A DNA stretch of 64,000 nt from Alphaproteobacteria bacterium (GTDB lineage: Bacteria > Pseudomonadota > Alphaproteobacteria > Reyranellales > Reyranellaceae), in assembly GCA_019635875.1 (NCBI GenBank), contig JAHBYP010000005.1:310001-374000 (forward strand), read 5' to 3'. How positions within the stretch are numbered: position 1 is the stretch's first letter; each line of letters opens with the position of its first letter. Shown piece after piece: positions 1 through 7,630 of the stretch. Under the pieces are notes generated by a model. That model had not been told where the DNA came from, searched no databases, and saw nothing but the letters and a program-made list of their open reading frames with translations. The translations under genes and the position numbers were made by a program.

Positions 1-453
1 TTTTTGCTCTTCGTTTCTGCCATGCGCGTCGATTTCGGCGAGGAAGAGATCGACGGCAGCCCTGACGGCCTCATGGTGATTGAGCGTGCGAGTGCGTTCA
101 TCCAGTTCCTTGCCGTCGATCGCGCGCGCGACGACGCGAGGATCGATCACGAGACCGAAGGCTTCTTCGAGGCCCGGAAAGTCGGAGAGATGTAGCCGAT
201 TTTCCTTGTCACGCTCGCCGCGCGGCGGAATAGGAACAAGTGCGGTCGCTTTGGCGGCCCATGTCTTGAAGTGCGCAATTCCGTCGATAGTGCCAATCAC
301 ACCGACGGAGATTGTCTGGCTCTTCGGCTGCCCTTCATGCGGCCCGTAAAGAAAGAGGCCGTCTTTGGGATGATCGCACACCTGCCCATGACCGAACTCG
401 AGGTAGGGTTCGGGGATGTGCTGGATCTCCAGAGATTTCTCCGGCAACTCCAT
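1..453 (-). CDS. Short prokaryotic Argonaute, SPARTA type (partial, N-terminal 151 codons)
   Basis: Only the first 151 codons are visible; the gene runs off the left edge. The ATG (453-451) overlaps the TAA of the TIR-APAZ gene by one base (TAATG), so the two are translationally coupled. The N-terminus has the look of short pAgos: 'PEPYLEFGHGQ' at about residues 15-25, 'HPKDGLFLYGP' at about 28-38, then 'SVGVIGT'. In that family this entry strand leads into MID and a catalytically dead PIWI domain that binds guide RNA and target DNA. Together with the upstream TIR-APAZ gene this gives the SPARTA arrangement, in which guide-directed detection of invader DNA switches on the TIR NADase and depletes NAD+. 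The assignment rests on the N-terminal pattern and the partner; MID and PIWI lie outside the window. Confidence 0.72.
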   Translation of the reverse strand, partial: MELPEKSLEIQHIPEPYLEFGHGQVCDHPKDGLFLYGPHEGQPKSQTISVGVIGTIDGIAHFKTWAAKATALVPIPPRGERDKENRLHLSDFPGLEEAFGLVIDPRVVARAIDGKELDERTRTLNHHEAVRAAVDLFLAEIDAHGRNEEQK

Positions 454-1841
454 TATGCGTCATCCTCATCGTCAGGTGTGGTCGCGCCCAGCGTGTCGGC
501 GTCGCGCTCTTCGTCCTCGTCCTGGAGGATATCTGGCAAGGCTGTCGAAACAGGCGACGTGAAGAGGATGGGGGTCGCGTCGAGCTTGACATGCCGGTCG
601 CCACCGACCGGCAGCTTGATCGCGGCTTCCTCTCCCGACATCAATTCCAGAAACGCTAGCAAGCGGCCAACCCATTGCTTGTTGCGCCATCCCTTACAGA
701 TGCTACGGCGGAGCCGGTGCTGGAGCTTCTTGTCGTCAATGACCTCGCCTTCGCTATCGCCATTACCAGCCGCGAAGAGGACGCGGGCCTTCAGCCGGAA
801 ATGCGGGAAGGGATAGATGACCGGGTTGCCGCTGACGCCGAAATTCCAGATCTTGCCTTGGGCCTTGTTGCGCAGCATGGCGGATCGCCGCTCACCCTGC
901 CGACCCCACGGTATTTTCTTGCCCGTTGAGATGAGACCTTCGGCGGCGTGAAAGCCGGTAGCCGCCGAGTATTGGTAGGGAGCGAGGCCCTTCGCCCGGC
1001 AATAGTTCTCCCATGCCCGACGCAGCATCGAGACAATCAGATTGGACGCTTCCTGCGGCTCGATGAAATCGGGAATCCCATGCTGAAGGAACTGCTGGAA
1101 CGGCACTTCGCGCCCGACTTCAAACTTGCCAACGGTTTCGAAGCCCACGGCCACGTCGTCAAAGTTGGCGAACGAAAAGAAGCCGCGCAGAAACGGTTCG
1201 GCAGGGAATTGGAACGAGCCGCAGGCCTTCTGAAGCGCGCCGAGATTGGCAGCTCCGGTCGGCTGGAAATACAGGACGGTGTCCGGTACTTCAACGATAC
1301 GCAGCCAGTTCGATGTCAGTCGTTCGGGTATTTTTTCAAGCTGGATAGCATGCCGGCGGCGGTGTGCGTCCCACGCCGGGTTGATGGTGGCCGTGCCGTC
1401 GCGCGGCACGCCGAGTTTCGCGAGCTGGTCGAGCAGATCGGCGAGGCCTTTCGACCAGCTCTTCTCGAAATCGACGCGCTGGAGTTCGCCCACGCCGAAT
1501 AGCTTCCTGTGCTTGCTGAGACGGAGCGGGATGGTGAAGTTCGTGTCCTTCAGCAGCTTGCCGACCTCCTCGGCAATGCCGATCTCCTCCATCACTCCCG
1601 CCTTCGCGAGTGTCACTTCGGAACAGCAGAGCAGCATCTTCACGGCCTTGTCCTGCAAGGTGTCCGTGATTTCCTTGCGCCAGCGGTCGCCTGCCTTCAG
1701 CGTGAGAACATCGGCGAAGACCTCATAGCCGTGGGCTTCGAGACGTGGCGCAAGCCACAGGACGAACTGGTCGTCGTTCGGCGTGCCCTTACTAATAAAA
1801 ACGACACGTCGTTCAGGGGGTGGGTTGGCGGAAACGGTCAT
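453..1841 (-). CDS. TIR-APAZ protein, NADase effector of a SPARTA short-Argonaute system
   Basis: A 462-residue protein when started at ATG 1841; a longer open frame upstream carries no plausible domain. Residues about 11-140 are a TIR domain: 'RRVVFISKGTPNDDQF' as the first strand and loop, 'WLAPRLEAHGYEVF', 'LKAGDRWRKEI', then 'MLLCCSEVTLAKAGVMEEI', where Glu85 or Glu86 would be the NAD-hydrolysis glutamate. From about residue 150 ('INPAWDAHRRRHAIQLEKI') the protein follows the APAZ pattern that docks onto a short Argonaute. The tail is very acidic (DEDEERDAD...DDEDDA). Total length matches known TIR-APAZ subunits (about 450 residues). It overlaps the Argonaute start codon by one base. In the SPARTA family, target-DNA binding by the pair causes oligomerisation and NAD(P)+ destruction, killing the infected or plasmid-invaded cell. 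No promoter stands out upstream. Confidence 0.8.
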   Translation of the reverse strand: MTVSANPPPERRVVFISKGTPNDDQFVLWLAPRLEAHGYEVFADVLTLKAGDRWRKEITDTLQDKAVKMLLCCSEVTLAKAGVMEEIGIAEEVGKLLKDTNFTIPLRLSKHRKLFGVGELQRVDFEKSWSKGLADLLDQLAKLGVPRDGTATINPAWDAHRRRHAIQLEKIPERLTSNWLRIVEVPDTVLYFQPTGAANLGALQKACGSFQFPAEPFLRGFFSFANFDDVAVGFETVGKFEVGREVPFQQFLQHGIPDFIEPQEASNLIVSMLRRAWENYCRAKGLAPYQYSAATGFHAAEGLISTGKKIPWGRQGERRSAMLRNKAQGKIWNFGVSGNPVIYPFPHFRLKARVLFAAGNGDSEGEVIDDKKLQHRLRRSICKGWRNKQWVGRLLAFLELMSGEEAAIKLPVGGDRHVKLDATPILFTSPVSTALPDILQDEDEERDADTLGATTPDDEDDA

Positions 1842-2083
1842 GCATTGTTGGAATTTGTTGCTTCGACTTGTGTACGAGGGGAAGCAGAAGAGTAGCACAA
1901 CCTTCGTGAAAAGTCGCGCTGCGGTGGTGAGGCGCGATCCAAGGTCGGTCTGAGGCAATCAAGTTGGTAGAAGTCGATAGGTCGGAAGGTAGATCGGAGT
2001 TCAGGCCACGATGTGGCAATGGCGAGACCTGAATAGCCTTCTTACCCCCGAAAGGCATCATACGGCCCCTGTAGCTTCCTCCC
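1842..2083. other. Intergenic stretch upstream of the TIR-APAZ gene
   Basis: About 240 bases between the TIR-APAZ start and the guaA-like repeat. It should carry the promoter of the SPARTA operon (minus strand), but no convincing -35/-10 pair stands out. A 93-codon open frame crosses it with no family resemblance and no supporting ribosome binding site; it is not called. Confidence 0.5.
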
Positions 2084-2125
2084 ATCACTCCCACTCAATC
2101 GTCCGGGCGGCTAGCGGGTGATGTC
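2084..2125. repeat. Degenerate copy of the guaA 3' end (putative island attachment-site remnant)
   Basis: This 42-base stretch matches the last codons of guaA at 3683-3725 at about 37 of 43 positions, with one single-base gap. It shares ATCACTCCCACTC exactly and ends in GGTGATGTC. Read on the minus strand it begins GAC ATC ACC CGC (Asp-Ile-Thr-Arg), then hits TAG and a frameshift, so it is a decayed gene end rather than coding sequence. Direct duplication of a housekeeping 3' end is the usual signature of site-specific integration, and guaA is a known integration site. The copy separates the SPARTA genes from the 2152-3647 gene pair. Confidence 0.7.
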
Positions 2126-2151
2126 GCAAGCTTTAATCGAGCGAGTGCGAT

Positions 2152-3018
2152 CTAGCCCTTTGATCGTGGGTTGCGACGCGTTTCAAGGTCAACAGCAAGT
2201 TCAAATGGAAGCCGAGCCTCTGTTCCAAGCTTCTCGATCGAAGCGAACATTCGGTTCATTGAGTTGGCCCCCGCCTCAACCGCGGTCATTCCCAGCGCGA
2301 TGAGATCAAAGTCGATTATTTCAGCAGGCTTAGAGAGCAAGCGCCAATGGTATTGATCCGCACGGGCGACGGAGATTTGCTCGTCGCGCCTCATTGCCAG
2401 AGCAAAGAGGCTGTCCTGATCCCGAACGGACACCTCACCCGTCCCGAACGCATCGTAGAGTCGGAGATAGCCTGCGAGCGGCATTCCGGTTACCCCAACT
2501 TCCGTACCACTGCTCGGGCCAAGACGCTTTGCCGCAGGCAAAGCTAGCCGAGACGCCCGACCTGAACGTCGTCTTCCACCACCAGCCGCCTGAAACAGGC
2601 TAAGCAATTGGCGCGGCGAACTGTTTGACATCGCTCCCAGTGTAGTTTGGCCAGCTTTGCGTGAGAAATCCTTGGCGGCCTGCTCTGAGGTCAGTGACCG
2701 CTCGATATCATCCAACTCAGTATCGTTTTCGAACCATGATGCGCCGCGAGAGCGTCGGGCTAGGCTCATCAAAAAGTAGCCGGAGTAAACCCCAAGGTCA
2801 GCCCATTGTCGACCCGCTGCCGAAAGCAGATGCAATGCTTCCTCGGTCTGACCAAGGAGTAACGCAATTGCGCCAGCATCCCGTCGTAGCGTTGCAGCAC
2901 ATGCGATGTGGAGTTCGGATTGGAGTGCATCATGGGCTTTAGCGCGGTCGTTCAAGAACAAAAGCCGACGCCTGAGCCGTTGAGAATCAAGTCCAAGCAC
3001 TTCGGCATAGCCAGCCAT
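2152..3018 (-). CDS. Uncharacterised helical protein, second gene of an island two-gene unit
   Basis: I do not recognise a family for this 288-residue protein. The first 110 residues look like alpha-helical hairpins of TPR type ('HIACAATLRRDAGAIALLLGQ', 'EEALHLLSAAGRQWADLGVY'). Next comes a Gly/Arg-rich linker ('GGGRRRSGRASR', about residues 147-158), then a more globular part ending in a charged tail. Its ATG (3018-3016) overlaps the TGA of the upstream gene by one base (TGATG), so it is co-translated with that protein, which suggests partnership such as antitoxin, immunity or regulator. It lies between two copies of the guaA 3' end in lower-GC DNA, which points to horizontal acquisition. 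An intact start, stop and coupling argue against a pseudogene. Confidence 0.55.
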   Translation of the reverse strand: MAGYAEVLGLDSQRLRRRLLFLNDRAKAHDALQSELHIACAATLRRDAGAIALLLGQTEEALHLLSAAGRQWADLGVYSGYFLMSLARRSRGASWFENDTELDDIERSLTSEQAAKDFSRKAGQTTLGAMSNSSPRQLLSLFQAAGGGRRRSGRASRLALPAAKRLGPSSGTEVGVTGMPLAGYLRLYDAFGTGEVSVRDQDSLFALAMRRDEQISVARADQYHWRLLSKPAEIIDFDLIALGMTAVEAGANSMNRMFASIEKLGTEARLPFELAVDLETRRNPRSKG

Positions 3019-3647
3019 CAGAACAGTTCCCGCACGTTCGCGATCGGAGCAGGGTTGACGAATGCCGGATTTGCAATCGTCTCAATTGCGCGAGTCGAGT
3101 CAACAGCGCCGTCCCACCACTCCACCTTCGATATCTGATTGGCGGGGATGTGAATTTTGGCAGTGATTTCACCTTCAAGCTGAAACGGTGACCAGCGATG
3201 ATAGACATTCAGATCGCGTACAGTTTCAGCCACAGATCCCAGAGATACAGCAGGGTTCAGCCCTGCAAGCACCCATCCGTAAAACAATGCCCCGGGACGA
3301 CCCCACGCGTCAGTGGCGAAATCGAGCGCAGTATCCACTGCAGAATAAACAAAGTTTCGTGCGAGGGCCGTATCCCGTTCCACGCAACCGGAAGCGAGCG
3401 AAATGAACGGCGTTTCATGACCAAAATTTTCGTAGTCATGTATATGCCGATCGAGATTGTACTCCGTCAGAACAGCTTCGACTTCGGGCGGTGAAATCTT
3501 GGTCTTGGGCTTATTGCGCCACCAATTCGAGATAATTCCCTGTCCATCGAGGATCATTTCGAATGCTTGAGATCGAGTAATGCCTTCGGTACTGGTCGCC
3601 GTGTCTGCTCGTCCAGCGATGCCCTTGACGAACCACTGGATGTACAT
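3018..3647 (-). CDS. Uncharacterised protein with a possible ADP-ribosyltransferase-like fold, island borne
   Basis: A 209-residue protein without signal peptide or membrane segment. Three spaced motifs recall the ADP-ribosyltransferase core: an N-terminal strand ('MYIQWFVKGIAGRAD'), a central 'TPFISLASGCVERD' (about residues 82-95) resembling the Ser-Thr-Ser strand, and a late 'QLEGEITAKIHIPANQI' (about residues 158-174) resembling the Gln/Glu-X-Glu catalytic strand. The segment between them ('GALFYGWVLAGLNPAV') would be a core strand. This is pattern reading, not a homology result; an unrelated beta-rich fold is possible. It is the first gene of a coupled pair inserted directly beside guaA. 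If it is an ADP-ribosyltransferase, the pair could be a toxin-type or phage-defence unit. Confidence 0.55.
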   Translation of the reverse strand: MYIQWFVKGIAGRADTATSTEGITRSQAFEMILDGQGIISNWWRNKPKTKISPPEVEAVLTEYNLDRHIHDYENFGHETPFISLASGCVERDTALARNFVYSAVDTALDFATDAWGRPGALFYGWVLAGLNPAVSLGSVAETVRDLNVYHRWSPFQLEGEITAKIHIPANQISKVEWWDGAVDSTRAIETIANPAFVNPAPIANVRELF

Positions 3648-3682
3648 CGAGGTTAGCCCCTTCGTCAGATGCCGTGATCGAG

Positions 3683-3725
3683 ATCACTCCCACTCGATCG
3701 TGCCGGGTGGTTTGCTGGTGATGTC
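3683..3725. repeat. guaA 3'-end attachment-site copy (intact, inside guaA)
   Basis: These 43 bases encode the last guaA residues ([13 protein letters not shown]) and stop, and are the intact partner of the degenerate copy at 2084-2125. The two copies bracket about 1.56 kb holding the gene pair at 2152-3647. This is the expected geometry when an element inserts at the 3' end of a gene and brings a replacement end with it. No integrase gene lies between the copies. Confidence 0.65.
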
Positions 3726-5234
3726 ATACGTCACGCGGTTGACGCCCTTGACCTCGTTGATGATGCGCGTCGCCACGCGGCCCAGGAACTCGTGCGGGAA
3801 CGGGTAGTAGTCCGCCGTCATGCCGTCGGTCGACGTCACCGCGCGCAGCGCGCATGCCTGGTCGTAGGTCCGCCCGTCGCCCATCACGCCCACGGTGCGC
3901 ACCGGCAGCAGCACGGCGAAGGCCTGCCAGATCTCGTCGTACAGGCCGGCCTTGCGGATCTCGTCGAGATAGACGGCGTCGACCTTGCGCAAGAGGTCGA
4001 GCTTCTCGCGCGTGATGTCGCCGGGGATGCGGATGGCGAGGCCGGGGCCGGGGAACGGGTGGCGGCCGACCAGCGCCTCGGGCAGGCCGAGCTCGCGGCC
4101 CAGCGCGCGCACCTCGTCCTTGAAGAGTTCTCGCAGCGGTTCCACGAGCTTCATGTTCATGCGGTCGGGCAGGCCGCCGACATTGTGGTGGCTCTTGATG
4201 GTCACAGAGGGCCCGCCGGTGAACGACACCGATTCGATCACGTCGGGGTAGAGCGTGCCCTGGGCGAGGAACTCCGCACCGCCGATCTTCTTCGACTCGG
4301 CCTCGAAGACGTCGATGAACAGCTTGCCGATGATCTTGCGCTTGGCCTCGGGGTCGGTGATGTCGTGCAGCGCGTCGAGGAACAGGTCCGAGGCGTCGGC
4401 GTGCACCAGCGGGATGTTGTAGTGATCGCGGAACAGGCGCACGACCTCCTCCGCCTCGCCCAGGCGCAAGAGGCCGTGGTCGACGAAGACGCATTGCAGC
4501 TGATCGCCGATCGCCTCGTGCAGCAGCACCGCGACCACCGATGAATCGACGCCGCCCGACAGGCCGCAGATCACCCGGCCCTTGCCGACCTGCTTGCGGA
4601 TATCCTCGATGGCGCGCGCCTTGAAGGCGCCCATGGTCCAGTCGCCGGCGCATCCCGCGATCCTGCGCGCGAAGTTGCGCAGCAGCTTGGCGCCGTCGGG
4701 CGTGTGCATCACCTCGGGGTGGAACTGCACGCCGTAGAATCTGCGCTGCTCGTCGGCGACGGCGGCGAAGGGCGCGTTCTCCGAGGTGGCGATCACCTTG
4801 AAGCCCTCCGGCAGGCGGGTGACGCGATCGCCGTGGCTCATCCACACCGGCCGGTGGTCGCCCGGGCCCCAGACGCCGTCGAACAGCGCGCTGTCGGTCT
4901 TGACCTCGATGGTGGCGCGGCCGAACTCGCGGTGATGGCCGCTCTCGACCGCGCCGCCCAGCTGCGCCGCCATCGCCTGCTCGCCGTAGCAGATGCCGAG
5001 CACCGGCACGCCCTGGGTGAAGACGCCCTGCGGCGCGCGCGGCGTGTGCGTCTCGGTCACCGAGGCGGGGCCGCCGGAGAGGATGATCGCCCTGGGGTCG
5101 AAGGATCTGAGCTTGGCGTCGTCGAGCGCGTTGAACGGATGGATCTCGCAATAGACGCCCGCCTCGCGGACCCGGCGCGCGATCAACTGGGTGACCTGGG
5201 AGCCGAAATCCACGATCAGGATGCGATCGGTCAT
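3684..5234 (-). CDS. guaA: GMP synthase (glutamine-hydrolysing)
   Basis: Converts XMP to GMP with ATP and glutamine, the last step of guanine nucleotide synthesis in the cytosol. The start is ATG 5234 ([13 protein letters not shown]), giving 516 residues, the usual length; the open frame upstream runs into palindromic repeats and is not coding. Domains in order: class I glutamine amidotransferase with nucleophile Cys82 in 'GICYGEQ' and His/Glu in 'QFHPEV'; ATP-pyrophosphatase with P-loop 'GLSGGVDSS'; C-terminal dimerisation domain ending 'KPPGTIEWE'. Its 3' end is the attachment site for the accessory DNA at 1-3683, and the coding end is intact. Upstream lies a 240-base block of tandem inverted repeats. 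guaB, the preceding pathway step, is 7 kb away on the same strand. Confidence 0.97.
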   Translation of the reverse strand: MTDRILIVDFGSQVTQLIARRVREAGVYCEIHPFNALDDAKLRSFDPRAIILSGGPASVTETHTPRAPQGVFTQGVPVLGICYGEQAMAAQLGGAVESGHHREFGRATIEVKTDSALFDGVWGPGDHRPVWMSHGDRVTRLPEGFKVIATSENAPFAAVADEQRRFYGVQFHPEVMHTPDGAKLLRNFARRIAGCAGDWTMGAFKARAIEDIRKQVGKGRVICGLSGGVDSSVVAVLLHEAIGDQLQCVFVDHGLLRLGEAEEVVRLFRDHYNIPLVHADASDLFLDALHDITDPEAKRKIIGKLFIDVFEAESKKIGGAEFLAQGTLYPDVIESVSFTGGPSVTIKSHHNVGGLPDRMNMKLVEPLRELFKDEVRALGRELGLPEALVGRHPFPGPGLAIRIPGDITREKLDLLRKVDAVYLDEIRKAGLYDEIWQAFAVLLPVRTVGVMGDGRTYDQACALRAVTSTDGMTADYYPFPHEFLGRVATRIINEVKGVNRVTYDITSKPPGTIEWE

Positions 5235-5306
5235 TTTGGGGGGTGGTCTCCGGGAGGGGCGGCAGAGACGCAGCCGTTTAGCAAAGACTCGGCGAAGCCT
5301 CAACCT

Positions 5307-5547
5307 GCCTTCCCCTGGAGGGGCGGATGGGGGATGTCGAAACCGAACACCGAGTGCGTTGAGGCATCCCCCATCCGGCGCTGCGCGCCACCTTCCCCCT
5401 CCGGGGGAAGGTAGGGAGCGTCTTGCCTTCCCCCGGAGGGGGAAGGTGCCCGAAGGGCGGATGGGGGATGTCGAAGACGGACACCTGATGTGTTGAGGCA
5501 TCCCCCATCCGGCGCTTCGCGCCACCTTCCCCCTCCAGGGGAAGGTA
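5307..5547. repeat. Two tandem palindromic intergenic repeat units (CTTCCCC...GGGGAAGG family)
   Basis: Two closely similar units (about 5307-5413 and 5424-5547) sit between guaA and the GNAT gene. Each has an outer inverted arm of the type CCTTCCCCCTCCGGGGGAAGG, an inner arm GGCGGATGGGGGATGTCGA pairing with GGCATCCCCCATCCGGCGC, and a variable centre. Unit 1 lacks part of its left arm. Related single units lie at 15138-15291 and 17723-17865. They look like REP/RPE-type mobile palindromes; here they also fill the 3' side of the GNAT gene, where they could stop transcription. Confidence 0.8.
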
Positions 5548-5551
5548 AATC

Positions 5552-6112
5552 CTAGGACGACATCGAGGATTTCAGCCGTTCGCGCGCCGCCTTCAGGTCG
5601 TTCCAGCCATAGGCCAGCTCGTGCACCGCGGTGCCGCCCATCTGCTCGGTGCGTTCGCCGAGCCTGATGCCGCCCAGGCGCTCGTAGAAGAAGCGGGCCG
5701 GGTTCTGCGCCACCACCCAGACCATCGCCGCGTCCAGCCGGCGCGCCAGCATCCAGTCGAAGCTGGCCAGCATCAGCGCGCGGCCGACGCCGCGGTTCTG
5801 GAAGCCGGGCGAGACGTAGAGGCGATAGACCTCGCCGCCATCGACGAAGCCGCCCGGCCCGCGCCGCGTGGCGCCGACGGTGCTGAGCCCGACGATGCCG
5901 TCATTGGGCAGCTCGGCCGCCAGGGTGTCGCCGAAGCGGTCGCTGGCGCGCAGCTCGTGCGTCCAGGCCGCGGCGTGGCGCATCTCGGACATGCCGACCA
6001 GCATCTGGTCGGGCAGCACGCCGGCATAGGTATCGCGCCAGGTCTCGACATAAATGCGTGCCAGGGTCGCGGCGTCCTCGAGCCTGGCGGGGCGGACGCT
6101 GATGCTGGTCAT
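5552..6112 (-). CDS. GNAT family N-acetyltransferase
   Basis: 186 residues, one GNAT domain over the full length: '[18 protein letters not shown]' (strand and helix 1), '[19 protein letters not shown]' (about residues 93-111, with the acetyl-CoA pyrophosphate loop Q/R-X-X-G-X-G/A), and a C-terminal '[10 protein letters not shown]' segment. It should move an acetyl group from acetyl-CoA to an amine; the substrate cannot be read from sequence. Its ATG overlaps the TGA of rsmB by four bases (ATGA), so the two are co-expressed. Because rsmB modifies rRNA, a ribosome- or stress-related substrate is conceivable, but that is only a guess. Confidence 0.85.
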   Translation of the reverse strand: MTSISVRPARLEDAATLARIYVETWRDTYAGVLPDQMLVGMSEMRHAAAWTHELRASDRFGDTLAAELPNDGIVGLSTVGATRRGPGGFVDGGEVYRLYVSPGFQNRGVGRALMLASFDWMLARRLDAAMVWVVAQNPARFFYERLGGIRLGERTEQMGGTAVHELAYGWNDLKAARERLKSSMSS

Positions 6113-7434
6113 GCGGCCCTCCTCCTCAGCACGGCGGCGAAGAAGCCATCCGTACCATGCCGCGCCGGCGTCAGCCGCAACGATGATCCGGCGCGCGCGT
6201 CGTCGGGAAACCGGGTGCCGACGCTGTGCGCCCAGACCTCTTCGACCGGCAGCGCCTCGAACTCGGGATGTGCCTGCAGGAAACCCTCGATCACCCGCTC
6301 GTTCTCCTGCGCCAGCAGCGAGCAGGTGGCGTAGACCAGCCGTCCCTCGGGCCGCACCAGCTTCGCCGCCGCGTCGAGGATCTCGCTTTGCTTGGGCGGC
6401 AGCTCGGCCAGATCCACCGGCTGAAGCGTCCAGCGGCCGTCCGGGTTGCGCCGCCAGGTGCCGGTGCCGGTGCAGGGCGCGTCGACCAGCACGCGGTCGA
6501 ACTTGCCGGCGTTGCGCTTGAGCCATTTGCGGCCCTCGGCGTCGATCGGCCGGCGCTCGACGTTGTGCACGCCGGCGCGGCGCAGGCGGGTGGCGGAGCG
6601 CTCCAGCCGGCCCTCCGATACGTCGCAGGCGACGATGCGGCCCTTGTTCTGCATGCCGGCGGCGATGGCCAGCGTCTTGCCGCCGGCGCCGGCGCAGTAG
6701 TCGACGACCTGCATGCCGGGCTCGGCGCCGACCAGCAGGGCCACGAGCTGCGAGCCCTCGTCCTGGACCTCGACCAGCCCGTCGCGGAAGGCCGGCGTCG
6801 TCACCACCGACTGCCGGCTCTTCAGCCGCAGGCCCAGCGGCGACAGCGTGGTGTCGAGCGTCTCGACCTCCTCCGCCCTGAGCGCCTTGCTGGCCCGCGC
6901 GCGGTCGGCCTTCAGCGGGTTGACGCGCAGGTCGACCGGCGCGGACTCGGCCAGGGCGGCGACCTCGGGCTCGAAGCGCTGCCCGAAGGCCTCCTCGAAA
7001 TAGGGCTCGATCCAGCCCGGGATGTTCAGGCGCACGGCGCGCGGCTGGGCCGGGTGGTCGTAGGTGTGGCCCTCCAGCCGGGTCAGCACGTCGCGCTCGG
7101 CCGGCGCCAGCGAGGCCGGGCGGTAGCGGCCGGTGTCGATGGCGTGCTCGAGCTGGTTCACCCGCCAGCCGTCGTGCAGCAGCACGTCGACGAAGACGCG
7201 CAGGCGCGGCGAGACCGGCAGCTCGGATTTGGCGCGCTCGAGCCACCACTCGATCTGGGCGCGGCGGCGCAGCACGCCGTAGATCCGCTCGGTGATCGAG
7301 CGCCGGTCGCCACCGCCGATATAGCGCCGGCCGCGCAGGAACTCGCCGACCACGGCGTCGGCCGGCTTGCGGGGGTTCGCGAGGATCTCGGCCAGGGCCT
7401 CGATTGCCGTGCCGATACGGGCGCCGGGGGTCAT
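6109..7434 (-). CDS. rsmB: 16S rRNA (cytosine-C5) methyltransferase, RsmB family
   Basis: S-adenosylmethionine-dependent RNA m5C methyltransferase. The start is ATG 7434 (MTPGARIGTAIEAL), giving 441 residues; the frame upstream is the palindrome at 7441-7541, not coding. The N-terminal 150 residues carry the helical region seen in alphaproteobacterial RsmB ('GGGDRRSITERIYGVLRRR'). The catalytic domain shows the SAM-binding 'VVDYCAGAGGKTLAIA' (about residue 237), motif IV 'DAPCTGTGTWRRNPD' and motif VI 'YATCSLLAQENERV', with the two catalytic cysteines of the NSUN/RsmB class. It is followed by the overlapping GNAT gene. A more distant RsmF-like target is possible, but RsmB is the best fit. Confidence 0.88.
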   Translation of the reverse strand: MTPGARIGTAIEALAEILANPRKPADAVVGEFLRGRRYIGGGDRRSITERIYGVLRRRAQIEWWLERAKSELPVSPRLRVFVDVLLHDGWRVNQLEHAIDTGRYRPASLAPAERDVLTRLEGHTYDHPAQPRAVRLNIPGWIEPYFEEAFGQRFEPEVAALAESAPVDLRVNPLKADRARASKALRAEEVETLDTTLSPLGLRLKSRQSVVTTPAFRDGLVEVQDEGSQLVALLVGAEPGMQVVDYCAGAGGKTLAIAAGMQNKGRIVACDVSEGRLERSATRLRRAGVHNVERRPIDAEGRKWLKRNAGKFDRVLVDAPCTGTGTWRRNPDGRWTLQPVDLAELPPKQSEILDAAAKLVRPEGRLVYATCSLLAQENERVIEGFLQAHPEFEALPVEEVWAHSVGTRFPDDARAGSSLRLTPARHGTDGFFAAVLRRRAA

Positions 7435-7440
7435 CTTGGT

Positions 7441-7541
7441 GTCGTCCTGAGCGCAGCGAAGGACCCTGCGGTGGTGCGTCGAGACGCCGCGCATCCGTCC
7501 GACCGCGATACCGCCGGGTCCTTCGCTGCGCTCAGGACGAC
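7441..7541. repeat. Palindromic repeat with perfect 26-base arms
   Basis: Arms 7441-7466 (GTCGTCCTGAGCGCAGCGAA...) and 7516-7541 are exact reverse complements over 26 bases, separated by a 49-base centre. The element lies just upstream of the rsmB start, between rsmB and the divergent SGNH gene. A shorter relative sharing GAGCGCAGCGA...GGGA is at 54359-54421. It resembles dispersed intergenic palindromes of alphaproteobacteria. Confidence 0.8.
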
Positions 7542-7630
7542 GGGGTGCGATGCAGTCGCAGGGGGCGGATCCGGCATGCTCATGATAGATTGGCCGCTCT
7601 AGTTCCACCCGCTGAGGCGGAAGTCAATCG

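Noticed and set aside
1813..2094. 93-codon open frame on the minus strand upstream of the TIR-APAZ gene
   Set aside because: No ribosome binding site, no family resemblance, overlaps both the true TIR-APAZ start and the decayed attachment copy.
3792..4544. Long open frames antisense to guaA, rsmB, the SGNH pair, the oxidase and the glucan operon
   Set aside because: Typical high-GC shadow frames: biased toward Arg/Ala/Gly/Pro, no motifs, fully inside strongly supported genes on the other strand.
5307..5547. CRISPR-like array between guaA and the GNAT gene
   Set aside because: Only two units of about 110 bases, each internally palindromic; no short regular repeat-spacer pattern and no cas genes.
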